Shown piece by piece: positions 1 to 5,314 of a stretch of 7,149 nucleotides of DNA (position 1 is the stretch's first letter; every line of letters starts with the position of its first letter). The translations under genes and the position numbers were made by a program. This DNA comes from Euryarchaeota archaeon UBA173 (lineage in GTDB: Archaea > Thermoplasmatota > Poseidoniia > Poseidoniales > Thalassarchaeaceae): contig DAJH01000015.1 of assembly GCA_002498925.1 (NCBI GenBank), forward strand, positions 43,049-50,197, read 5' to 3'. Under the pieces are notes generated by a model. The model made no database searches and had not been told where the DNA came from. It saw only the letters and a list, made by a program, of their open reading frames with translations.

Positions 1-1556
1 GGGCTGAAGATGTATCCTCCCGGTATGTAGTGCTGTGGATGTTTCGAGCCATTGGCTAAGGTCCCCTCTCCAGGCAGCCTCCATTTGGACACCAGGAATG
101 GCATAGTGGGGTCAGTGGTGTCGATTGTCCAAAGGAATCCAGTATGGCCTGCGTTGCTACCATACTCGGGAGCGATTATGGTGTAGTGTCGCCAATTCTC
201 GCCATAGGTCGTGTCTTCTGGACCAGTTCCACACTCTGAAGGCCATTCGGACTGAGGGACGTATTCGCTAATCCCATTGCAGACCAGATGGTCGTATGGA
301 ACTGCATAGTGGATGTTGTCGTTACCCTGCTCGGCATCTAGCCATTCCTCGGGAGTCATATTGGCATGGCCTCCTCCCTCGGGGCCATACCATCCCGAAT
401 CATCAGTAGGGCACCCCAGCCATCTACCAACTTCTGGCGGCCATGCAACTCCAAGTGGGTCCGCTACAGATGGGGGGTCACTCACGTCAACAATTCGAAG
501 ACCTGCTCCCCAATAAGAGGCGACAAGCAACCTCTGCTTGGTAATCGGATGAACGAAGTAAACGTGATCGTGATTGAATATCGAACCACCGCAAGTGGTG
601 TAAGGCTCGGGGGTGTATCCGCCCCATCTGAGTATTTCCCTACTGGAGTTATCACCAGTGATCCAAGAGTCAAATCCGTTTGGAACATAGAATATCTGAG
701 TTCCTTTGTAGAACGTTCCACTGCTCCCTTCAACCATTTCTGGATATGGATCGGCCCCGAAAAGGAACAGGCTGCATTCCTCATATGGATCAAAAGCACC
801 ATCCCAGCCACAATAAACCGATAGATCCTGGTTGTGGAAGCCAGCTGGGGGGTTGTTCCACTCGGCAACCTTCACAGGTCGAGTCTTGTCACTTACGTCG
901 ATAACGTCGAGTCTGTTGGTCCCGCTGTTAGCATCATCGTCGTTGGGTATCGGATCCAATTCGCTGTTCGTCAACTCGTGGTTAACAAGGACCCAGTTAT
1001 TGTCCTCAGTGACCTTGATGTCAATCATCCTAGCTACCTCGGCATAGTAGGTAGACAGTAGAATGATATTATTGGGGTTGCTTATGTCGAGGATCTCGAA
1101 TTGGTTGTAGCTGGAAACATATGCAAAGCAGCCACCAGTTCCATCGCCATATATCTCGCAGTCCTCGTGGAAGTTTCCTTCGATAGCTATCTCGGAGTTA
1201 TCCCCTGGGGTCGGTCCGACATTCTTGAATTCCTCACTACAGGGCCTACCAGCGGTATCATCGAGCTCCGCAGGGGGCTTGACGTTGCCATCGCAATTCA
1301 GGTTGTGGTAGTCGATAAGAACAGCATTATCTGTCCATAGCCGATGGGAGAAGAGGTCGCTGTGTGAGTGATTCCCGTCCTCGATCTCAGTAACTGGGTC
1401 TATCCAGCCAGAACTGCCCCCTCCGTCGCCCTCCGAATCGCCCATAATCGACAAGCATCCTGAAAGCGGAGCTAACACCATCAATCCAACCATTACCAAG
1501 CACGGACTAACCCGCATGCACCGACGCGCGCGTCTAACGCCTATCAAATTCGCCAT
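1..1556 (-). CDS. LVIVD-repeat surface lipoprotein, partial (C-terminus off the left edge)
   Basis: I translated this by hand: 518 codons stay open from the ATG at 1556 to the window edge. Residues 14-34 form a signal peptide ending in a lipobox (L31-S-G-C34), so the mature protein is probably lipid-anchored at Cys34 outside the cell. A Gly/Ser/Asp-rich linker follows (39-50). LVIVD-type strands, expected to build a beta-propeller-like fold, are visible near 154-159 (FEILDI), 216-223 (LDVIDVSD) and 353-360 (LRIVDVSD). Cysteines at 88, 106, 133 and 143 could form disulfides. The product shares ordered sequence blocks with the protein encoded just upstream, so about 125 residues are probably missing. 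It lies 26 bp behind that gene on the same strand, suggesting one operon. A second in-frame ATG at 1517 (residue 14) gives a more ordinary signal peptide length and may be the true start. No Shine-Dalgarno sequence decides it. The molecular function of the family is unknown to me. Confidence 0.85.
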   Translation of the reverse strand, partial: MANLIGVRRARRCMRVSPCLVMVGLMVLAPLSGCLSIMGDSEGDGGGSSGWIDPVTEIEDGNHSHSDLFSHRLWTDNAVLIDYHNLNCDGNVKPPAELDDTAGRPCSEEFKNVGPTPGDNSEIAIEGNFHEDCEIYGDGTGGCFAYVSSYNQFEILDISNPNNIILLSTYYAEVARMIDIKVTEDNNWVLVNHELTNSELDPIPNDDDANSGTNRLDVIDVSDKTRPVKVAEWNNPPAGFHNQDLSVYCGWDGAFDPYEECSLFLFGADPYPEMVEGSSGTFYKGTQIFYVPNGFDSWITGDNSSREILRWGGYTPEPYTTCGGSIFNHDHVYFVHPITKQRLLVASYWGAGLRIVDVSDPPSVADPLGVAWPPEVGRWLGCPTDDSGWYGPEGGGHANMTPEEWLDAEQGNDNIHYAVPYDHLVCNGISEYVPQSEWPSECGTGPEDTTYGENWRHYTIIAPEYGSNAGHTGFLWTIDTTDPTMPFLVSKWRLPGEGTLANGSKHPQHYIPGGYIFS

Positions 1557-1566
1557 TGGCAGGGCT

Positions 1567-1582
1567 CGACCCGATAGGGTCG
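1567..1582 (-). other. Perfect 6-bp hairpin after the LVIVD gene stop codon
   Basis: CGACCC-GATA-GGGTCG is an exact inverted repeat with a four-base loop. It begins at the base next to the TGA stop (1583-1585) of the upstream LVIVD gene and ends 10 bases before the ATG at 1556. There is no U-tract, so it is not a standard intrinsic terminator. It could be an mRNA stability or processing element in the intercistronic gap, or chance; a role is inference only. Confidence 0.4.
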
Positions 1583-3328
1583 TCAGAATCCAGTAGCCTG
1601 CCCATATGGCCTGTCAATATCCAACTGTACGATGTATAGTCCACTTGTTATGCAGGACAAGTAAGTGTACCCTTCGTGATATTCTGCAGCCCAAAGGAAA
1701 GGCGTCCAACCGAAATCATAGAACGCGCTGTCCAGTGGTGTTCCATCGGCGCCATGCGGCAGGTGGAAGCCCACCGTCGAGTCCAAATGGACGGCGGTTT
1801 TGTTTCCATCTGAGAGGCCAGCCAGCATAAGTGTCTCAATGTCAATTATCCATAATCCAGCGTGGTAGCTGGATAGGTATATCCTACCGTCCCAAGCACC
1901 CCCGTGACTGTTATCGGGAAGTCCAGGTAGGCCGGTTTGGAATATCTGGGTGTCCGCATTATGTGGACTGAAGAGCAACCACTCCTCGCCATCTGGAATA
2001 TGGTGATCCCAGGCGAATGGAATCTCCCACCCATGAATCAATTGGGGCATGAATCTAATGTTCCCGTTGACCATTTCATACCCGGTCGTATCTAGTAGGT
2101 AACCCATCCCAGTACCCACGCTTGTGCTCAGCACTTCTGTGGCGATAATGGTGAGGTGACGCTTGCCAACAGGGTACCCGAGGTGACTAGCATCCACCAT
2201 ATCGTCGATCGGCTCAGCGTAGTGTATGTAGGAGGCTCTGCCCCCGTTCTCATTGCTGGTGCATCCACAGTCTATCTCTCCGTCTCCGTCGAAGTCTTCG
2301 AACTCCATCCACTGCCCGACCTCAGGGGCCCTCCAAAGGCAACCAGCCTGAGATCCGCCAGAGACCCTGCATAGAGAGCCATGCCAGAGGTATTCCGCAA
2401 GATCCTTGCCGGGATGAGGGACATCTGATGTATCGAAAATCCTGAGTCCCGCTTCCCAATAAGCCCCGTAAACATATGTCCTACCAAAACGTGGATCATT
2501 AGAATCCTCTCCCGGCCAAGTTTGCACGGTCATGTCATGAATGTAGATCCACCCTCCAAGGGTGGATTCCCATGAGACTTCTGCCTCTCCAAGCTTCACA
2601 ATTCTGGGAAGATCTCCATAGGCTGCGAAATTCAGGTGTGCAATGGTAATCCCGCCACATGCATCGCCTTGTCCGACATCACACGATTCATAGTCCGGAT
2701 TTGCAACAAAAATGTACCATTCGTTGTCTATCATGTGGGTGTATAGATTGTGAGGGCCGCTGGGGTGATCAACATCATACCAAGAATCCACCCAGCTCGG
2801 ATTTGTCTTGTCTGTGACGTCTACTAGTGTCACAGTTACCTGCGCCGGATCCTCCCAAGATCCAACATTAGGATCCGCCGCACCCGGGTCGACTAGTTGA
2901 TTCTGCACTATCACATACTCTCTGGCATTATATTGGAGATATTTCACATCTAGGACCTGCGTATTTGGGTCATAGTAAACCCCCGTCACAGTAGTATTTG
3001 CCGGATTAGTCACATCGACAATATGCATTTCAGACCACCCTGCAATGTACGCATACGTGTTCCCGTCAGGAGAATCTGCAACCTGTACCTCTGCATTCCC
3101 GGGGGCAGTTAGGGGATTATAGCTAACAGGCATTATGTTGTCCGTGTAAAGGACGTGCTGACTAGCATTCCTATGGTCGTGCCCCTCGACTTGTATCAGG
3201 GGATCGACTATGCCTTCAACAATAGTTGCACTCTCCCCCGATTCCTCAATCAGCATTACTGACGCTACAAGGGCGCCCAAAACACACACTCCAAAGGCCA
3301 GTGCCAGAGCTACTTTCCCCTGCTCCAT
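1583..3328 (-). CDS. LVIVD-repeat membrane-anchored extracellular protein
   Basis: A complete 581-residue protein. Residues 6-27 are a single hydrophobic segment after a short charged start (MEQGK), acting as an uncleaved anchor or signal peptide; there is no lipobox. The rest is extracellular in style, rich in Trp, Tyr, Asp and Gly. LVIVD-type strands recur near 102-107 (HIVDVT), 168-172 (LVDVT), 295-302 (LRIFDTSD), 492-497 (LWIIDI) and 564-569 (LYIVQL), as in the LVIVD repeat and choice-of-anchor type families. Histidine motifs are notable: GPHN at 191-194, IHYA at 368-371, HHIP at 442-445, FSPHN at 453-457 and SHGGAWDG near 474-481. An EF-hand-like loop at 345-353 (DFDGDGEID) has Cys356 where the last acidic ligand would be, next to Cys354. 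It is first in a probable two-gene operon with the lipoprotein paralogue and divergent from the secreted protein at 3383. Family membership is well supported; biochemical role and ligand are not known. Confidence 0.88.
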   Translation of the reverse strand: MEQGKVALALAFGVCVLGALVASVMLIEESGESATIVEGIVDPLIQVEGHDHRNASQHVLYTDNIMPVSYNPLTAPGNAEVQVADSPDGNTYAYIAGWSEMHIVDVTNPANTTVTGVYYDPNTQVLDVKYLQYNAREYVIVQNQLVDPGAADPNVGSWEDPAQVTVTLVDVTDKTNPSWVDSWYDVDHPSGPHNLYTHMIDNEWYIFVANPDYESCDVGQGDACGGITIAHLNFAAYGDLPRIVKLGEAEVSWESTLGGWIYIHDMTVQTWPGEDSNDPRFGRTYVYGAYWEAGLRIFDTSDVPHPGKDLAEYLWHGSLCRVSGGSQAGCLWRAPEVGQWMEFEDFDGDGEIDCGCTSNENGGRASYIHYAEPIDDMVDASHLGYPVGKRHLTIIATEVLSTSVGTGMGYLLDTTGYEMVNGNIRFMPQLIHGWEIPFAWDHHIPDGEEWLLFSPHNADTQIFQTGLPGLPDNSHGGAWDGRIYLSSYHAGLWIIDIETLMLAGLSDGNKTAVHLDSTVGFHLPHGADGTPLDSAFYDFGWTPFLWAAEYHEGYTYLSCITSGLYIVQLDIDRPYGQATGF

Positions 3329-3382
3329 GTCTCACGGGACACTGGCGGTCATGTTGAAGCCATCGCACCCCTACGGGAGGCC
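3329..3382. promoter_or_regulatory. Short divergent intergenic region without a visible TATA box
   Basis: Only 54 bp separate the minus-strand LVIVD start codon (3328) from the plus-strand start (3383). The stretch is GC-rich and shows no TTTAWATA-like element on either strand. GGGAGG at 3375-3380 lies two bases before the plus-strand ATG, close for a Shine-Dalgarno site. Core promoters must either be degenerate or lie inside the opposing genes. That this is the divergent promoter is inferred from gene layout only. Confidence 0.3.
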
Positions 3383-3973
3383 ATGAGGGTATCCGAGTCC
3401 GTGCTCGCCGTACTTATCGTCCTACTATTTGCAACTCCTACAGCGGCCCATGAGCCGAAGGAATACACAATGCTGCTAAAGGAAGAGGGAGTGACTCCAA
3501 ATGGTGTGCGAGATGGAATTCTAGTTTCTACCGACTACCTGTTCTTCTACAACGTCGATAAAAGAGAGAATGCGTCCCACAGAATACTAATCGACGCCGA
3601 TTCCGATGGAATTTTCAATGGTTCAGATGATATTTCGACTGCATGGCTACACCCATCTTGCGAACTAAATGAGGCTGGCCAAAGAACCGATCCCGACTGT
3701 CAGGTGACAGAATTAGTACTCCTAGACCCCTCCAATGGGCTACTCCCGGGAAACATCTCGATGATGCACCAAGTATCGTACAATGGGTCAACTGATGACT
3801 CATCCTTCTTCGTGTCATTCTCTAATGATGAACATGCCACCCAACCCGCTCCCAATAATGGAATAGAGCAGGAAATTGAAGATGACTCAGCCGAAACCAC
3901 TCTGAAGGCGGTGCTCCTCCTCTCACTCATCGGGATAGTCGCGATATTGCCAAGACTCCTCTCAGAGGATTAG
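3383..3973 (+). CDS. Small secreted protein with C-terminal membrane anchor, possibly metal-binding
   Basis: A 196-residue protein of unrecognised family. Residues 1-22 are a clear signal peptide (hydrophobic 7-18, cleavage likely after TAA22), which would leave His23 as the mature N-terminus. Residues 174-190 are a transmembrane segment followed by a short RLLSED tail, so the domain between faces outward. A hydrophobic strand ending in N57-x-D59 and followed by H66 (YLFFYN.D...NASH) resembles the first copper-ligand strand of cupredoxins. C93, C106, M127, M128 and H129 are further possible ligands, but the classical C-terminal C-x-x-H-x-x-M cluster is absent. Residues 71-82 (DADSDGIFNGSD) match a DxDxDG calcium loop. 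An acidic, disordered-looking stem (152-171) precedes the membrane segment. A mature N-terminal His also recalls CopC-like copper proteins, but this is speculation. The gene is divergent from the LVIVD operon, hinting at a shared surface role. No other ATG in this frame competes as a start. Confidence 0.85.
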   Translation: MRVSESVLAVLIVLLFATPTAAHEPKEYTMLLKEEGVTPNGVRDGILVSTDYLFFYNVDKRENASHRILIDADSDGIFNGSDDISTAWLHPSCELNEAGQRTDPDCQVTELVLLDPSNGLLPGNISMMHQVSYNGSTDDSSFFVSFSNDEHATQPAPNNGIEQEIEDDSAETTLKAVLLLSLIGIVAILPRLLSED

Positions 3974-4033
3974 TGTAATCCCCTTCTACGCAATGGGTGC
4001 CCTCAAGAACTCATGACCTCCCGGAAGGCTCAG

Positions 4034-4110
4034 GGGCGCTTAGCTCAGCTTGGAAGAGCGCCTGGTTTGCAACCAGGCGGCCGGGGGTTCAAATCCCCCA
4101 GCGTCCACCA
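4034..4110 (+). tRNA. tRNA-Ala (anticodon UGC), CCA encoded
   Basis: A complete cloverleaf can be folded. The acceptor stem GGGCGCT pairs with AGCGTCC; the D-stem is GCTC/GAGC; the anticodon stem CCTGG/CCAGG encloses TTTGCAA with anticodon TGC at 4068-4070; a five-base variable loop follows; and the T-stem GGGGG/CCCCC holds TTCAAAT. The third acceptor pair is G.U, the G3.U70 identity element of alanine tRNA, which agrees with the anticodon. The discriminator is A and the CCA end is encoded at 4108-4110. No intron interrupts the anticodon loop. There is no clear TATA box in the 60 bases upstream, so it may be co-transcribed with the secreted-protein gene before it. The tfb gene converges on it, with 18 bp between. 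Confidence 0.97.
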
Positions 4111-4128
4111 TTATCTGTTCACCTAGGT

Positions 4129-5154
4129 CTATCGGTTCCCTCTGGACTCTAGCATCTGATTCAGTATTTTCAGTAGCCCTCTGAGCGTCACTTCGCTAAT
4201 TCCAGCCACTTTGCAGACATCGCTCTGAGTCCTTGGTGAGCTGCTATCTTGCGATGACTTGTACAGGATGACTCCTGCAATTCCCGAGGGCTTCTTCCCC
4301 TGCCAAGAAAGGTCGTCCTTCACCAATTCCCAAGTTTCTCTGACCTTTCCAAGTACGGAGGGGTGCAAGCCAAGATCCGAGTGGAACTTCTCAAAGTACT
4401 CTTCTGGGCCTGTGATGTGGTGCGCTCCAAGCGTCCTTGCCACGAGCCTGATGGTCCTCTTGAGCTCCTTGACTTCAACCTCCTTGGTCATATCAAATGC
4501 CTCAGATATCTCTTCTATCTTCCTGGGAATCTCAGCCTCTCTAGCTGCAACATATACGCATGCAGCTGAAACTCCTCGAATACTCCTCCCGGTCACCAAG
4601 CCCCTGTCTACGGCATGCCTGTATAGCCCCGCAGCTTGTTGTTCAATTTGTGGAGGTAGGTCCCCCCTGTCCCTGATGAACTGCATAGCCTTCGAGAGAT
4701 TCCGACTTCGACTGTCCCGAGTTTTACTTCTCTGGTCGATACGCTGCCTCCTCCTCCAGTCTCGAAGTGCCTTCCCCGACATTCCATGCCTCTTGGCCGA
4801 GCCTGAGGTTAGATCAGAACGCCTAATCTCGGTCGATAGGCCCTTATCGGAAAGTGTGAGCGTAGTTGGCGCACCAACCCTACTCCTATCGTCCCCACCT
4901 GAATGGTTAGTCCACTCGGCACCCGGGTCGATCATATTCTCCGCAGCAACGTAGCCGCAGTCCGAACAGGACGTCTCTCCTCGAATGTCATCATTGTCCC
5001 ACGAGTTGGAGCCACAAATCTTGCAAGGCCCTGTCACCGACTCCGTACCCCTGCTCCTGGAAGGCCTTTGGGCCGGAACTATGGAGCGTCCACTAGTAGT
5101 CTTCCTAGAGGTACTCTTATTCACTCCGGTCTGCCTCGCAGTCTCCTTTTCCAT
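4129..5154 (-). CDS. tfb: Transcription initiation factor B (TFB, archaeal TFIIB homologue)
   Basis: TFB binds the TBP-TATA complex and the BRE, recruits archaeal RNA polymerase and helps set the start site. In this 341-residue protein the zinc ribbon is at about 44-66 with ligands C44, C47, C63 and C66. The B-reader/linker follows (GAEW at 78-81, RVGAP at 92-96, DKGLST at 103-108), then a very basic stretch (120-152). The first cyclin repeat spans roughly 153-237 and the second about 245-335, with its recognition helix region near 309-331 (TQSDVCKVAGISEVTLRG). The first 43 residues, before the zinc ribbon, are a basic Ser/Arg/Thr-rich extension that seems longer than in many TFBs. The start is supported by a TATA box about 40 bp upstream. 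It is divergent from gcvT. Whether this is the general TFB or one of several paralogues cannot be told from the window. Confidence 0.97.
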   Translation of the reverse strand: MEKETARQTGVNKSTSRKTTSGRSIVPAQRPSRSRGTESVTGPCKICGSNSWDNDDIRGETSCSDCGYVAAENMIDPGAEWTNHSGGDDRSRVGAPTTLTLSDKGLSTEIRRSDLTSGSAKRHGMSGKALRDWRRRQRIDQRSKTRDSRSRNLSKAMQFIRDRGDLPPQIEQQAAGLYRHAVDRGLVTGRSIRGVSAACVYVAAREAEIPRKIEEISEAFDMTKEVEVKELKRTIRLVARTLGAHHITGPEEYFEKFHSDLGLHPSVLGKVRETWELVKDDLSWQGKKPSGIAGVILYKSSQDSSSPRTQSDVCKVAGISEVTLRGLLKILNQMLESRGNR

Positions 5155-5171
5155 CTTCTCAACTCGCAGTT

Positions 5172-5184
5172 GTATAGTCTATAC
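5172..5184. promoter_or_regulatory. Palindrome GTATAGTCTATAC in the tfb promoter (candidate operator)
   Basis: GTATAG-T-CTATAC is a perfect inverted repeat with a one-base centre. On the minus strand it lies just downstream of the TATA box (5190-5197), and about 17 bp before the tfb ATG. The start of transcription is expected near 5168, so a protein bound here would block polymerase or TFB loading, as many archaeal repressors do. The symmetry is seen directly; operator function is inferred. Confidence 0.5.
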
Positions 5185-5189
5185 CGTAT

Positions 5190-5197
5190 TATTTAAA
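5190..5197 (-). promoter_or_regulatory. TATA box of the tfb promoter
   Basis: On the minus strand this reads TTTAAATA, an exact match to the archaeal TTTAWATA consensus, preceded by a purine-containing AAAC that may serve as BRE. Its centre is about 40 bp from the tfb ATG, giving a predicted start site near 5168 and a leader of roughly 14 nt. The plus-strand reading (TATTTAAAG) could also serve gcvT, with a start site near 5219. Confidence 0.75.
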
Positions 5198-5218
5198 GTT
5201 TACTATCATATGTTTACT
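5198..5218. repeat. Direct repeat GTTTACT x2 in the tfb-gcvT control region
   Basis: GTTTACT occurs at 5198-5204 and 5212-5218, 14 bp apart, with the palindrome CATATG (5208-5213) between and partly overlapping the second copy. It lies directly upstream of the tfb TATA box (minus reading) and within the likely gcvT promoter. It may be a pair of transcription-factor sites, or chance in AT-rich DNA. Confidence 0.35.
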
Positions 5219-5231
5219 CTACTATGAATGG

Positions 5232-5243
5232 TGCCAATTGGCA
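5232..5243. promoter_or_regulatory. Perfect 12-bp palindrome TGCCAATTGGCA upstream of gcvT (candidate operator)
   Basis: TGCCAATTGGCA is its own reverse complement. If gcvT starts at 5315 it lies in the promoter or 5' leader, near the transcription start expected from the AT-rich elements at 5192-5213. If the upstream ATG at 5228 were used it would overlap codons 2-6. Its perfect symmetry in this place favours a dimeric regulator site; this is inference. Confidence 0.45.
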
Positions 5244-5314
5244 ATTTCCAGTATGTGCCCAATCTGATTATGCACTTCCCGAAACTTATTGCCTCTCCTC
5301 TCCTTGCTAACGTC

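Noticed and set aside
366..824. Open frame of 152 codons on the plus strand
   Set aside because: It lies opposite the partial LVIVD lipoprotein gene, whose minus-strand frame shows lipobox and LVIVD motifs. The plus-strand product has no recognisable domain or promoter.
482..868. 128-codon minus-strand frame
   Set aside because: It is in a different frame on the same strand as the lipoprotein gene and overlaps its well-supported coding sequence completely; the product has no family features.
1556..1583. The two LVIVD genes as one gene split by a frameshift
   Set aside because: The upstream protein has a complete C-terminus with a final LVIVD strand. The downstream one has its own signal peptide and lipobox and repeats the same block order, so this is duplication, not a split gene.
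4010..4030. CCTCCCGGAAGG as a terminator or operator before the tRNA
   Set aside because: The symmetry is imperfect and there is no T-tract; judged chance in a GC-rich spacer.
4034..4128. tRNA-Ala as an attachment site for an integrated element
   Set aside because: No integrase gene and no repeated tRNA 3' end were seen in the window; the sequence after the tRNA is the 3' end of tfb.
4259..4954. 231-codon plus-strand frame
   Set aside because: It is fully antisense to the tfb gene, which has unmistakable zinc-ribbon and cyclin motifs. The antisense product is Ser/Leu-rich noise.
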